NCBI GenBank assembly: GCA_964495705.1
Contig: CAZBWS010000008.1
Coordinates: 1-58,348, forward strand
From: CAZBWS01 sp964495705
GTDB lineage: Bacteria; Pseudomonadota; Gammaproteobacteria; HTCC5015
DNA length: 58,348 bases
Reading direction: 5' to 3'
Shown: positions 8,800 to 18,618 of the stretch, piece by piece
How the letters are laid out: every line of letters begins with the position of its first letter
Numbering within the stretch: position 1 is the first letter of the stretch
Program-made: the position numbers and the translations under genes
The notes under the pieces: generated by a model
The model's database searches: none
What the model was told of the DNA's origin: nothing
The model's input: the letters and a program-made list of their open reading frames with translations, nothing else

Positions 8800-9447
8800 T
8801 CATTTTGTTTTATCAGTGGTTTGGAATTCTAAGCTTGCTAACTCTTCCTTGGTAAAAAAGCTTTTTACTTTCAAAAATAAACGCTTAATCAAGCGCCATA
8901 GTTTGGGGAGCGCCCAAACCATTAATAGAATAAAACCAGCTAGAACAACTAAGAAAACAAAGGGCTGGTAGATCATCGCGAGTACACCGGATACAACGAT
9001 AATGTCTTCGCCAACGGATAGTCCAATATTGGTGAATGGTTCTGGAGACGTATTCACCAATAAGCGAGTACCCGCTTTAGTTAGATGTGACCCCATTGCC
9101 ATGCCGCCGCCGACTAGGCCTGCGGCAATGTGTACGGCGGGAGTCACGTCACCTACCGCACCGGCGGCGAGCATGGCGCCAGCGGGTATGCGAATAAAGG
9201 TGTGCAAGGTGTCCCAAGCGCTATCGACGCCGGGGGTCTTGTCAGCGAAAAATTCTACGCAGTACATAAAGCCTGCTGCGCCAATAACTAAGGGGTCTTG
9301 AACTACGGCTAGTTCAGCGGGCAGCTGCATATAGCCTTGGCTGCCCATAATGCCCAGCATGCAAACGGCGGCATATAAATTGATACCACTAGCCCAGCCT
9401 ATGCCCATCGTTAGGGCGATTACAGAGATGAGTTCTTGGTAGGGCAT
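8800..9447 (-). CDS. DUF4126 family membrane protein
   Basis: The 215-residue protein has about five hydrophobic stretches and ends in a basic cytoplasmic tail. Its conserved layout (GIGWASGINLYAAV, PGVDSAWDTLHTFIRIPAGA, GGGMAMGSHLTKAGTR, NTSPEPFTNIGLS) matches DUF4126, a family of unknown function. The gene faces pgeF across a shared hairpin. With the TetR gene below it separates pgeF from clpB, which are adjacent in Pseudomonas. Confidence 0.8.
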   Translation of the reverse strand: MPYQELISVIALTMGIGWASGINLYAAVCMLGIMGSQGYMQLPAELAVVQDPLVIGAAGFMYCVEFFADKTPGVDSAWDTLHTFIRIPAGAMLAAGAVGDVTPAVHIAAGLVGGGMAMGSHLTKAGTRLLVNTSPEPFTNIGLSVGEDIIVVSGVLAMIYQPFVFLVVLAGFILLMVWALPKLWRLIKRLFLKVKSFFTKEELASLEFQTTDKTK

Positions 9448-9520
9448 GGTTAGTCCTCTTTGATGCAGTAGTAATGATTTAGTGGGTTTTTAAAGAATTT
9501 CAATCCCAGTCTAAGGATTC

Positions 9521-10078
9521 TTATCTTATAGCATCTTGCAAAGTGGCATCCAGAGCGTGTTTGAATTGGTCAAAACTTAGGCTTTTTACATTACTGACAA
9601 CATGTTGTGCACCAATTAAACTAATATAAGCGACTTGAGATAAGCGGTTGGCCTTGGTAATGGATATGTTTAAGGATTTAAAAATAGCCAGCATATGCCC
9701 TAAACGCATCTTGTCTACACGGCTTTGGTACTGTTGGGCGAGGGGTTCTCGCTGAGACCAAGAGCGCACAGCAATATCCAGTTGATGGGGCAGTTTCCAA
9801 GCATATTCGTGTAATGGCGATAGGGGCTTGGCCTCGAGCAGAGCGGATGGAGTGCACAAAAACAGCTGTGACTGCGCTATTTGCTGGCTACAGCTTGCGA
9901 CCCAGGCCTCTAGTAATGCAGTGACATAGCCTTCTCTACTGCCAAAGCGGTGGTAGAAGGAGCCGCGGGTAACCCCCAGCTCTTTAGCCATTTTTTCAGC
10001 GGAAAGGCCATCGCAGCCCTCTATTATTAGGGTTTCAAAGCCTAGGTCTAGCCAAGTTTGTATGGTTGCTTTAGTCAT
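9521..10078 (-). CDS. TetR/AcrR family regulator
   Basis: The 185-residue protein has an N-terminal TetR helix-turn-helix (GCDGLSAEKMAKELGVTRGSFYHRFGSREGYVTALLEAW) and a variable ligand-binding part with no recognisable inducer class. It is divergent from clpB. The 166-bp spacer holds a 14-bp palindrome at 10138-10151 and a related GTGTATGTT half-site near 10102, which could be its operator. Targets are unknown; the DUF4126 gene downstream on the same strand is one candidate. Confidence 0.85.
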   Translation of the reverse strand: MTKATIQTWLDLGFETLIIEGCDGLSAEKMAKELGVTRGSFYHRFGSREGYVTALLEAWVASCSQQIAQSQLFLCTPSALLEAKPLSPLHEYAWKLPHQLDIAVRSWSQREPLAQQYQSRVDKMRLGHMLAIFKSLNISITKANRLSQVAYISLIGAQHVVSNVKSLSFDQFKHALDATLQDAIR

Positions 10079-10137
10079 TTTTAGTGATTTAACATTCGTA
10101 AGTGTATGTTATAGCTTGCTTGTTGTTGTTTGTCAAA

Positions 10138-10151
10138 ATACATATATGTAT
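10138..10151. promoter_or_regulatory. 14-bp palindrome upstream of tetR-type gene and clpB
   Basis: ATACATATATGTAT is a perfect palindrome in the divergent spacer, and a similar GTATGT half-site lies at 10102-10110. Autoregulatory TetR operators commonly sit here. It is AT-rich, so chance is possible. Confidence 0.4.
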
Positions 10152-10182
10152 GTTTTGTGTTTTGATAATTGCAGCTTGTTGT

Positions 10183-10208
10183 CTTGAAAGTGTACTCAGG
10201 CGCCATAT
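10183..10208 (+). promoter_or_regulatory. Sigma-32 (heat shock) promoter of clpB
   Basis: CTTGAAA (10183-10189) is followed after 11 nt by CGCCATAT (10201-10208). These compare with the RpoH consensus CTTGAA and CCCCATNT; the spacing is at the short end. It lies about 37 bp before the clpB ATG. ClpB is a classic RpoH-regulated chaperone, which supports the call. Confidence 0.6.
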
Positions 10209-10244
10209 CTAGTAAGCATCGTAATAAACAAAAGAGATACGCAG

Positions 10245-12815
10245 ATGCGAATGGATAAACTCACTACCAAGCTACAACTCGCTATCGCTGATGCTCAGTC
10301 ACTAGCTATTGGCAAAGACAATCAGTTTATTGAGCCTGAGCATTTATTGTTGTCGCTAATCGACCAGCAGGACGGTGCGACTAAGCCCCTACTAGCCAAG
10401 GCGGGAGTGAACGTATCCGCATTGCGCTCGGGATTAGAGCAAGCAGTGGGAGCTTTGCCCCAAGTGTCGGGCACGGGCGGCGATGTGCAAATGTCTAGTG
10501 CATCGGCCAAGCTATTAAACACAAGCGATAAGCTCTCTCAACAGGCGGGAGATCAATTTATCTCTACCGAACTGCTTTTGTTGGCGGCCTTGAAGAGTGG
10601 TGGAAATGCGGCGAGCCAGTTAAAAAATGCGGGTGCTAATGCGGATAGCCTGCAAAAGGCCATTGAGCAGGTGCGCGGTGGAGAGTCAGTACAGGACGCT
10701 AACGCCGAGGAAAATCGTCAGGCCCTAGATAAATACACGATCGACCTGACTGCTCGTGCAGAGCAGGGCAAGATTGACCCCGTGATTGGGCGCGATGAAG
10801 AGGTGCGCAGGGCGGTGCAAGTGTTGCAACGCCGCACCAAGAATAACCCTGTATTGATCGGTGAGCCCGGCGTGGGTAAAACCGCCATAGTAGAAGGTTT
10901 GGCTCAGCGCATTGTTAATGGGGAAGTGCCCGAAGGTGTGCGCGGCAAGCGCTTGCTATCATTGGATTTGGGCGCGCTAATTGCCGGGGCAAAGTTTCGA
11001 GGAGAGTTTGAAGAGCGCCTTAAGGCATTGCTAAACGACCTGTCTAAACAGGAAGGTCAGGTCATTCTATTTATTGATGAAATTCATACCTTGGTGGGGG
11101 CAGGTAAAGCCGACGGGGCGATGGATGCGGGCAATATGTTGAAGCCGGCCTTAGCGCGGGGAGAGTTACACTGTATCGGCGCTACAACTCTAGACGAGTA
11201 TCGCCAGTATATAGAGAAGGATGCAGCACTGGAACGCCGCTTTCAAAAGGTCATCGTTGATGAGCCGACGGTGGAAGATACGGTGGCCATTTTGCGTGGT
11301 TTAAAAGAGCGCTATGAAGTGCACCACGGCGTAGATATTACCGACCCTGCGATTGTTGCTGCGGCGACGCTGTCCCAGCGCTACATTACTGACCGGCAGT
11401 TACCCGATAAGGCGATTGATCTGATTGATGAGGCAGGTAGCCGTATTCGCATGGAAATCGACTCCAAGCCTGAGGTGATGGATAAGTTGGATCGGCGCTT
11501 GATACAGCTGAAAATCGAGCGCGAAGCCTTAAAGAAAGAATCGGATTCAGCGTCGAAAAAGCGTTTAGCCGATTTGCAGCAACAAATTACCGGCTTAGAA
11601 AAAGAATATTCAGATTTGGATGAGGTCTGGAAGGCTGAGAAGGCATCGGTGCAGGGCTCCACTCAGCTTAAGGAGGAACTCGATAAGGCGCGCATTGAAA
11701 TGGAAGCGGCGCAACGCGCGAATGATCTTGGGCGTATGTCGGAGTTGCAATACGGCCTTATTCCTTCCTTAGAAAAGCAGTTGGCGGAAGCGGATAATGC
11801 GGATAGCTTGGAAATGACCTTATTACGCAACAAGGTTACGGATGAAGAGATTGCTGAAGTGGTGTCCAGCTGGACAGGTATTCCTGTGAGTAAAATGCTC
11901 GAAGGTGAAAAAGATAAATTGCTGCGTATGGAAGAAGCCCTGCAGCAGCGCGTGATTGGACAAGCTGAAGCTGTTAAAGCGGTATCTGATGCAGTGCGCC
12001 GCTCCCGTGCAGGCATCTCTGACCCGCAACGGCCGAATGGCTCCTTTTTGTTTTTAGGCCCAACCGGCGTCGGTAAAACCGAACTGACCAAGGCGTTGGC
12101 GCATTTTTTATTCGATACTGAAGCGGCCATGGTGCGCGTAGATATGTCGGAATTTATGGAGAAACACTCGGTCGCTCGTTTGATAGGTGCGCCGCCAGGT
12201 TATGTAGGTTATGAAGAGGGCGGCTACTTAACGGAGGCGGTTCGCCGCAAACCATATTCTGTGATTTTATTAGATGAGGTGGAAAAAGCCCACGCCGATG
12301 TCTTTAATGTTTTGCTGCAGGTTTTAGATGATGGACGCTTAACTGATGGACAGGGGCGCACGGTTGATTTCAGTAATACCGTGATTGTGATGACATCCAA
12401 TTTGGGTTCGCAAGAAATTCAAACCCTAGATGATGTCGCCAGTTATGAGGATATGAAAAAGGCAGTGATGGTAGAGGTGGCTAAGCACTTCCGGCCCGAG
12501 TTTATCAATCGGATTGATGAGGCTGTTGTCTTTCACTCTTTAGGTGAAGAGCAAATACGCAGTATTGCTGAAGTACAGCTACAGCACTTACGTCAACGCT
12601 TGGCAGAGCGTGACTTGCGCCTGCGTATTAGCGATGCAGCGCTGGATTTGCTTGGTGAATCGGGTTTCGATCCTGTGTATGGGGCCAGGCCATTAAAGCG
12701 CGCTATTCAACAAGAACTGGAAAACCCATTGGCGCAAGCCTTGCTGCAGGGGCGCTATGCTTCGGGTGATGAAATTCTCGTTGATGTGTCTAATGGGGAC
12801 ATTGAGCTTGCTTAG
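10245..12815 (+). CDS. clpB: ATP-dependent disaggregase ClpB
   Basis: The 856-residue Hsp100 chaperone is full length. It has the N-domain (MRMDKLTTKLQ start as in E. coli) and nucleotide-binding domain 1 with Walker A GEPGVGKT at 206-213. The ClpB-specific coiled-coil middle domain spans about 410-525. Domain 2 has Walker A GPTGVGKT at 605-612 and the C-terminal GARPLKRAIQ sensor. It works with DnaK to dissolve protein aggregates. It contains three copies of the repeated word; two encode the same peptide NADSL (residues 132-136 and 518-522) in unrelated parts of the protein. Confidence 0.98.
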   Translation: MRMDKLTTKLQLAIADAQSLAIGKDNQFIEPEHLLLSLIDQQDGATKPLLAKAGVNVSALRSGLEQAVGALPQVSGTGGDVQMSSASAKLLNTSDKLSQQAGDQFISTELLLLAALKSGGNAASQLKNAGANADSLQKAIEQVRGGESVQDANAEENRQALDKYTIDLTARAEQGKIDPVIGRDEEVRRAVQVLQRRTKNNPVLIGEPGVGKTAIVEGLAQRIVNGEVPEGVRGKRLLSLDLGALIAGAKFRGEFEERLKALLNDLSKQEGQVILFIDEIHTLVGAGKADGAMDAGNMLKPALARGELHCIGATTLDEYRQYIEKDAALERRFQKVIVDEPTVEDTVAILRGLKERYEVHHGVDITDPAIVAAATLSQRYITDRQLPDKAIDLIDEAGSRIRMEIDSKPEVMDKLDRRLIQLKIEREALKKESDSASKKRLADLQQQITGLEKEYSDLDEVWKAEKASVQGSTQLKEELDKARIEMEAAQRANDLGRMSELQYGLIPSLEKQLAEADNADSLEMTLLRNKVTDEEIAEVVSSWTGIPVSKMLEGEKDKLLRMEEALQQRVIGQAEAVKAVSDAVRRSRAGISDPQRPNGSFLFLGPTGVGKTELTKALAHFLFDTEAAMVRVDMSEFMEKHSVARLIGAPPGYVGYEEGGYLTEAVRRKPYSVILLDEVEKAHADVFNVLLQVLDDGRLTDGQGRTVDFSNTVIVMTSNLGSQEIQTLDDVASYEDMKKAVMVEVAKHFRPEFINRIDEAVVFHSLGEEQIRSIAEVQLQHLRQRLAERDLRLRISDAALDLLGESGFDPVYGARPLKRAIQQELENPLAQALLQGRYASGDEILVDVSNGDIELA

Positions 12816-12834
12816 AAAGCAGTCTTCTTAAGTT

Positions 12835-12858
12835 TGTCGCCAATAGCGCTTGGCGACA
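12835..12858 (+). terminator. Stem-loop after clpB
   Basis: TGTCGCCAA (12835-12843) and TTGGCGACA (12850-12858) form a perfect 9-bp stem with a 6-nt loop 19 bp after the clpB stop. Only a weak CCTTTGTG tail follows, so termination may be inefficient. Confidence 0.55.
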
Positions 12859-12930
12859 CCTTTGTGACTTGTATATACTTGCTATTCGCAAGGCAGGGAG
12901 TTCACTCTGTTTGAGCAAGAAGGGTAAGGC

Positions 12931-14964
12931 GTGAGAGGAATAAAATATTATACAGCACTTTGTGCCGTAGCTTTGTCACTGGGTGTAGTGCCGGCCATGG
13001 CTAGCATCGCTAATGACTTATCCGTTCTGCCTGAGAAGTCTTCCACTAAGTTGTTATTGCAGCGCGAACAATATTCGCAGGCATTAAAGGCGTTGGCTTC
13101 AGGCAAAACTCGAAATTTTCTACAATTGAAAGACCGCTTGCGTGATTACCCCTTATATCGCTATTTGGATTATGCCTATTTTAAGAGTCAGGTACGAAGC
13201 GCAAAAAAGTCTCGCGCAGATCAATTTATAGGTGCTTATAGCGACTCTTTTCTGAGTGATTATGCACGCAGTATGTGGCTACATGAGATGGCCAGGGAAG
13301 GCCGTTGGGAAGAGTATTTGCACTATTATCAGGGGGCGTCGACGCGCCGTCAAAACAACACGACGCATAGCTGCTATGCCACCTATGCCAAGCTTATAAG
13401 CAAGCAGCTTGGTTATGCAGAAAAGTTACACTTGGCAAAACAAAAATGGCTCGTTGGTAAAAGTCAGCCCAAGGCCTGTGATCCTGTGATGAGCTGGTTG
13501 AAAAAGCAGAAAGCGTATAATAATGAGTTGATATGGCAGCGCACGGAGCTTGCGCTTGATAAGCGCAACTGGAGTTTGGCAAGGACACTCGCGCGAAAAC
13601 TAAAAGGTGTGCGTGCAAAGCAGCATAAGACTTGGGTAGACGTGCGCCGCAAGCCCAGAATTATTTTGCAATCATCTACCTCTAAAACTTTTCTCAATCA
13701 CCCCCAACAACACCGTAAGTTGTCTATCTATGCGGTGAATAGGGTGCTCGCGGACGATCTGGTCGAGGCTGAATTACTTTGGGCCGAGCTACAAAAACGC
13801 TATACATTTTCCAAAGAGCAGGCGCATAAGTTAAGCCGTCGCCTAGCTATTCGCAGCGCCCAGCGTCACTACGATGATGCCTTGAGGCGTTTAGATGCCT
13901 TGCCAAAAGGCGCTGTTAATGAGCGAGTCAGGGAGTGGAGTGTGCGTGCAGCCTTGCGTGTACAAGATTGGAATGGAGCCTATCGCAGTTTATTAAATAT
14001 GCTGCCTGCGGAGCAAGTAAAGCCGGAGTGGGTTTATTGGCGGGGTCGAGTGGAGCAAAAAATAGGCAACGGCCATGTTGCCAAGCTGGCCTATGAGCGT
14101 TTGGCAGAAAAGCGCGGTTACTACAGTTTTCTTGCTGCGGAGCGCTTAGGTCAGCCCTATGCCTTCACCCCAGAAAAGCTTCGTGCCAATCAACTAGCGA
14201 TACAAGTGATGTCTGATCAGCCGGCTTTCAGGCGCGTGCGAGAGCTGCTATTACAGGAGCAGCTTAACTATGCTCGAGTAGAGTGGGCGGGCGCCATTAA
14301 AGGCTTGTCCGATGAATCATTACTCACAGCGGGGCACTTGGCTCATCAATGGCAATGGCATGAGCAGGCTATCCGCATAGCCGCTAAGCTAGGGCGTTAC
14401 GATGACTTGGATTTACGCTTTGCCATGCCTTATCGTCAGGCGGTAGAGCAGCACGCCAAGGCTGTGAAAATAGACCCTAATTGGGCTCAGGCAATTATGC
14501 GCCGCGAGTCGGCCTATGCGGCGGATGCGCGTTCTGGTGTAGGCGCACGAGGCTTGATGCAGTTAATGCCTGCGACGGCCAAACATGTGGCTAAAAAGCA
14601 AGGCTGGAAGTGGCGAGGTGTCGGCAAGTTGAATAACCCTGAGGTGAATATTCGCTATGGTACAGCCTATTTGGCTGAGTTAAGTGCCCAGCTAGATAAT
14701 GAAATCCCCTTGGTCTCGGCGGCGTATAACGCAGGGCCGCACCGCGTAGCCAAGTGGCGGCCAAAGACTGGAGTGGAATTACCAATGGATATTTGGATAG
14801 ATACGATTCCGTTTAAAGAAACGCGTAAATATGTTCACGCGGTATCTGAGTATATGAGTATCTTTAAATGGCGCGCTGAAGGCCAGCCCGACCAGCCAGA
14901 GCAAAACTTAATGTATACGCAAAAGCAGGTGGGTGACGGATTGTTGGCTAGTTCCGCTAGGTAA
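12931..14964 (+). CDS. slt: Soluble lytic murein transglycosylase Slt
   Basis: The 677-residue periplasmic enzyme starts at a GTG preceded by AAGGGTAAGG. A signal peptide (about residues 1-25, ending ...VPAMA) leads into a long alpha-helical superhelical U/L region with repeated Trp/Arg-rich helices. The C-terminal SLT domain has catalytic Glu526 in MRRESAY and the motifs GARGLMQLMPATA and AAYNAGPHRV. It cleaves the MurNAc-GlcNAc bond with 1,6-anhydro product formation. The repeated word occurs once (14370, antisense). Confidence 0.95.
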   Translation: MRGIKYYTALCAVALSLGVVPAMASIANDLSVLPEKSSTKLLLQREQYSQALKALASGKTRNFLQLKDRLRDYPLYRYLDYAYFKSQVRSAKKSRADQFIGAYSDSFLSDYARSMWLHEMAREGRWEEYLHYYQGASTRRQNNTTHSCYATYAKLISKQLGYAEKLHLAKQKWLVGKSQPKACDPVMSWLKKQKAYNNELIWQRTELALDKRNWSLARTLARKLKGVRAKQHKTWVDVRRKPRIILQSSTSKTFLNHPQQHRKLSIYAVNRVLADDLVEAELLWAELQKRYTFSKEQAHKLSRRLAIRSAQRHYDDALRRLDALPKGAVNERVREWSVRAALRVQDWNGAYRSLLNMLPAEQVKPEWVYWRGRVEQKIGNGHVAKLAYERLAEKRGYYSFLAAERLGQPYAFTPEKLRANQLAIQVMSDQPAFRRVRELLLQEQLNYARVEWAGAIKGLSDESLLTAGHLAHQWQWHEQAIRIAAKLGRYDDLDLRFAMPYRQAVEQHAKAVKIDPNWAQAIMRRESAYAADARSGVGARGLMQLMPATAKHVAKKQGWKWRGVGKLNNPEVNIRYGTAYLAELSAQLDNEIPLVSAAYNAGPHRVAKWRPKTGVELPMDIWIDTIPFKETRKYVHAVSEYMSIFKWRAEGQPDQPEQNLMYTQKQVGDGLLASSAR

Positions 14965-14974
14965 TAGCGGTATA

Positions 14975-15802
14975 TTAGTTGTCGCTATGTAGCGCACCTG
15001 CCGAATCGTCGCTGCCGAAAGCGGGTTCTTCGTCGCCTAGAAATTTCAAGCAGATATCTAAAAAAGTACTAGGGTGTTCGCTGTGTAGCCAGTGCCCCGC
15101 ATTTTTAACCGTATTAATGCGAGATAAAGGAAACCACTCTTTAATTTTTCTGCGGTATTCATCCAAAATATATTGTGACTCGTCACCCTTTAAAAACAAG
15201 GTGGTGCAAGAGTAGGGTTGTTTTTTATATATTGGCGCACGACTGATCTCTTCATAGTTAGCTAAAATGGCATCCATATTGATATGCCAGCCCAGCTTGC
15301 CATTCGCTAGCTTACTCATGTTGGTGAACAAAAACATGCGTAGGCCATTGTCGACAATAATGTCTTTGACCAAGTTATCCGCATGGCTGCGGCTTTCCAG
15401 TTCTACGTTGTTAAGCAGCTTGATGCCCTCGATCACCGCTTCATGGCGGGGTTTATAGTGCATCGGAGCGATGTCTTCGATGATGAGCTTGATGACGCGC
15501 TCGGGCCAGTTGAGAGCAAACTGCATGGCAACCTTGCCGCCCATCGAATGGCCCAATATATTGGCTTTTTGAAGCTGGTGCTCGTCCATATACTCGACGA
15601 TGTCTAAGGCCATTTCCTCGTAGGTCATAGAGTCTACATGCGCTGATTTTCCGTGATTGCGCAGATCGGGAGTGTGCACCCAGTAGTGCTTGGCAAATTT
15701 CTGTGCATAGATGCGCCACAGCTTGCCCGAGCCAAACAGGCCGTGAATCAGAATCAAAGGTGGTTTGCTGTCGTCGCCGTAAGTGAGGGTTTCTAGTTGC
15801 AT
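14975..15802 (-). CDS. Alpha/beta-fold hydrolase, YbfF-like esterase
   Basis: In 275 residues it has the oxyanion strand LILIHGLFGSGKLW, a nucleophile elbow GHSMGGKVAMQFAL and a late NAGHWLHSEHP with the catalytic His. These match the YbfF family of acyl-CoA/short ester hydrolases; the true substrate is unknown. It is convergent with slt, with 10 bp between the stops. The repeated word at 15376 encodes His-Ala-Asp-Asn-Leu. Confidence 0.82.
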   Translation of the reverse strand: MQLETLTYGDDSKPPLILIHGLFGSGKLWRIYAQKFAKHYWVHTPDLRNHGKSAHVDSMTYEEMALDIVEYMDEHQLQKANILGHSMGGKVAMQFALNWPERVIKLIIEDIAPMHYKPRHEAVIEGIKLLNNVELESRSHADNLVKDIIVDNGLRMFLFTNMSKLANGKLGWHINMDAILANYEEISRAPIYKKQPYSCTTLFLKGDESQYILDEYRRKIKEWFPLSRINTVKNAGHWLHSEHPSTFLDICLKFLGDEEPAFGSDDSAGALHSDN

Positions 15803-15824
15803 GAACTTATCTTAGTCGTTTTTA

Positions 15825-15860
15825 TAAAAAAGCCCGCAGCATCTTGCGATGTTGCGGGCT
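15825..15860 (-). terminator. Terminator of the cytochrome c4 gene
   Basis: AGCCCGCA (15831-15838) pairs with TGCGGGCT (15853-15860), and the stem continues through GCATC/GATG with one mismatch. On the minus strand it is followed by a T run. It lies about 28 bp after the cytochrome stop. Confidence 0.8.
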
Positions 15861-15888
15861 CCTCGTTGAGCGGTTTATGTATTAACCA

Positions 15889-16512
15889 CTACTTGATCTT
15901 GGCTGGCATCTTGAGGCTTTGTACGCCACCAGGCAAGGAGGAGAAGTAGGCCGCTAGTGCTTTACGCGCTTTGCTGTCTAAGCCTGCTGCCATGCCTTTC
16001 ATGGTTGGATCATTGCGGCGCCCGTCTGTGTAGGACTCAAGTGCGTTAATGAGGTAGCTAGGGTGCTGGCCAGCCAGTGTTGGCCACATTGGGTTTGCAG
16101 CGATGCCTGCAGCGCCGTGACAAGCCGCGCAAGAGGCTGATTTTTCTTTGCCCAGTGCAACCAGTGCTGCATTTTGAGGGTTTGAAGATTCTTCAGTTGC
16201 ATATTTTTCGGCAGCAAAGAACGCAGCGATGTCAGCAATGTCTTGGTCGCTAAGGTTGGCTGCATTGGCTTTCATCGTTTCGTGGGCGCGTGAGCCATCA
16301 CGATAACCCTTGAGAGCATTTTCGATGAATGTAGCGTTTTGTCCTGCAACTTTAGGCACTTTGTAAGATGGGTATACATTGAAATAGCCTTTTACTGCGT
16401 GACAACCCATACAGGTTTCTGCTTTTTTCTTACCGATAGCCACGTCGCCAGCGGCGTTGGCAGTGCCTGCACCCAAAAGGGCCAGGGCAGTCAACATATG
16501 TCTAATTTTCAT
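15889..16512 (-). CDS. Dihaem cytochrome c4
   Basis: Start at 16512 is chosen because it gives a clean signal peptide (MKIRHMLTALALLGAGTANA), whereas the frame opens 40 codons earlier. The 207-residue product has two haem c motifs, Cys34-Met-Gly-Cys37-His38 and Cys128-Ala-Ala-Cys131-His132, each in a similar half, with distal Met candidates (MKANAANLSDQDI and MKGMAAGLD). This duplicated layout is typical of cytochrome c4, a periplasmic electron carrier to terminal oxidases. Haem is attached in the periplasm. Confidence 0.9.
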   Translation of the reverse strand: MKIRHMLTALALLGAGTANAAGDVAIGKKKAETCMGCHAVKGYFNVYPSYKVPKVAGQNATFIENALKGYRDGSRAHETMKANAANLSDQDIADIAAFFAAEKYATEESSNPQNAALVALGKEKSASCAACHGAAGIAANPMWPTLAGQHPSYLINALESYTDGRRNDPTMKGMAAGLDSKARKALAAYFSSLPGGVQSLKMPAKIK

Positions 16513-16752
16513 CGAGTCGCTCTTAAATCTTATAGTGGTTCTAGAATTGGGCGCAATTTTAGCGGAAACAGTCTGCTTTCGCCAGTTATTAGCATATTCT
16601 ACCTGTACGCCTCGCTTTGCGGCCTTATGCAATGCGGATATGCTATTTTGCCCTGTATTAATGGTGTCTTATACCGCTCTGGCCTTGCTACTGAGAGGCT
16701 GAGCACCTAAAATTGCGCCCTTCCGATTTAAGAATTAGCAAAGAGTTTCATT

Positions 16753-18543
16753 ATGATGCGCTCCAACTACTGTGGCCGAGTTACCGAAGAACACCTAGAT
16801 CAAGAAGTAGAAGTTTGTGGATGGGTGCACCGTCGCCGCGATCATGGTGGTGTGATCTTTGTGGATCTACGCGATCACACAGGTCTATTACAGGTGGTAT
16901 TTGACCCGGACCGAGCGGAAATTTTTGAAATTGCCGAGCGTATTCGCTCGGAGTATGTGCTGAAAATTAAAGCTCGCGTTCGCCGCCGCCCCGAAGGCAC
17001 ACAAAACCCGAATATGCCTACGGGTATGGTTGAGGTGTTAGGCCTTGAGCTGGAAGTGCTTAATGCTGCCGCAACACCGCCCTTCCAGATTGACGACGAT
17101 AAAATCAACGAAGATAACCGCCTGACTTATCGCTACATCGATCTGCGTCGTCCGGTGATGCAGGAACGTTTACGCATGCGTGCCAAGGTGACGCATTTTA
17201 TGCGTAACTTTTTGGAAGGCAATGAGTTCCTCGACATGGAAACTCCAATGATGACACGCGCGACCCCAGAAGGCGCCCGTGATTATTTGGTGCCTAGCCG
17301 CGTACACCCTGGTGAGTTCTTTGCACTGCCACAATCACCACAGTTGTTTAAGCAATTGTTGATGATGTCTGGCTTTGATCGCTACTATCAAATTGTGCGT
17401 TGCTTCCGCGATGAAGATCTACGTGCGGATCGCCAGCCTGAATTTACTCAGCTGGATATCGAGATGTCCTTCATCGATGAAGAGGACATCATGGGTATGA
17501 TGGAGTCGATGATGCAGGGCTTATTTAAAGAGGCCATGGGCGTCGAGATCGAAGACGTGTTCCAGCGCATGCCGTACTCGGAAGCGATGGATCGCTTTGG
17601 TTCTGACAAACCCGATATGCGTATCGACCTAGAGTTGGTTACCGTCTCTGACATTATGAAAGACGTAGACTTTAAGGTCTTCTCTGGCCCTGCCAATGAC
17701 CCTCGTGGCCGTGTTGCCGCGCTGCGTGTGCCGGGCGGTGCGAGCATTAGCCGTAAATTGATCGATGGCTATACCAAATATGTTAGCCGATACGGTGCAC
17801 GCGGTTTGGCTTACATCAAGGTCAACGAAGTCGCCGCAGGTCGTGACGGCTTGCAGTCGCCTATCGTTAAGAATATTTCTGATGAGTCACTCGCTGCATT
17901 GATTGAGCGCACGGGCGCGGAAGATGGCGACATCCTGTTCTTCGGTGCCGATAAGGCTAAGATAGTTAACGATGCACTGGGCGCGCTACGTGTAGAAGTG
18001 GCTAAAGATCGTGACCTAGTTAATGAAGGTTGGAAGTTCTTGTGGGTAGTGGATTTCCCCATGTTCGACTACGACGAGAAGAGCAACTCTTACAGCGCAC
18101 TACATCACCCATTCACCGCACCTAGCATCACTAACCCTGATGAGTTGGCAGGTCAGGCGGAGACGGTATTGTCTCGTGCTTATGATCTCGTCCTGAATGG
18201 TACCGAGCTAGGTGGCGGGTCTATTCGTATCCACACCCCCGCGATGCAGCAGGCGGCATTGAATGTGTTGGGCATCGATGCAGAGGAAGCGGAAGAGAAA
18301 TTTGGCTTCCTACTCAAAGCCTTGGACTTTGGTTGTCCTCCACACGGCGGCATCGCCTTTGGTGTTGATCGCATGATTATGCTGATGTCGGGTGCAAGCT
18401 CTATCCGTGACGTAATGGCCTTCCCGAAGACTCAGTCTGCGAGCTGCCTATTAACGGATGCACCCTCTGCGGTAGACGAAGCTCAGCTGAAAGAGCTGTC
18501 CTTGCGTATTCGCAAGCCCGCAGTAGAAACCACAGAAGCATAG
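16753..18543 (+). CDS. aspS: Aspartyl-tRNA synthetase
   Basis: The 596-residue class II synthetase has an N-terminal OB-fold anticodon-binding domain (GWVHRRRDHGGVIFVDLRDHTG), class II motif 2 (QIVRCFRDEDLRADRQPEFTQLD), the bacterial GAD insertion and motif 3 (GIAFGVDRMIMLMSG). It charges tRNA-Asp. The start could be ATG 16753 or 16756; the second gives MRSNYCG, closer to E. coli MRTEYCG. A copy of the repeated word lies 121 bp upstream at 16632, between this gene and the divergent cytochrome gene. Confidence 0.97.
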   Translation: MMRSNYCGRVTEEHLDQEVEVCGWVHRRRDHGGVIFVDLRDHTGLLQVVFDPDRAEIFEIAERIRSEYVLKIKARVRRRPEGTQNPNMPTGMVEVLGLELEVLNAAATPPFQIDDDKINEDNRLTYRYIDLRRPVMQERLRMRAKVTHFMRNFLEGNEFLDMETPMMTRATPEGARDYLVPSRVHPGEFFALPQSPQLFKQLLMMSGFDRYYQIVRCFRDEDLRADRQPEFTQLDIEMSFIDEEDIMGMMESMMQGLFKEAMGVEIEDVFQRMPYSEAMDRFGSDKPDMRIDLELVTVSDIMKDVDFKVFSGPANDPRGRVAALRVPGGASISRKLIDGYTKYVSRYGARGLAYIKVNEVAAGRDGLQSPIVKNISDESLAALIERTGAEDGDILFFGADKAKIVNDALGALRVEVAKDRDLVNEGWKFLWVVDFPMFDYDEKSNSYSALHHPFTAPSITNPDELAGQAETVLSRAYDLVLNGTELGGGSIRIHTPAMQQAALNVLGIDAEEAEEKFGFLLKALDFGCPPHGGIAFGVDRMIMLMSGASSIRDVMAFPKTQSASCLLTDAPSAVDEAQLKELSLRIRKPAVETTEA

Positions 18544-18618
18544 ACTAGAAAAATGTAAAAATATCCCTATATATTAGGGGTGTTTAGCACAGCGACTGAG
18601 CGGTCGCGGAGATAAAAT

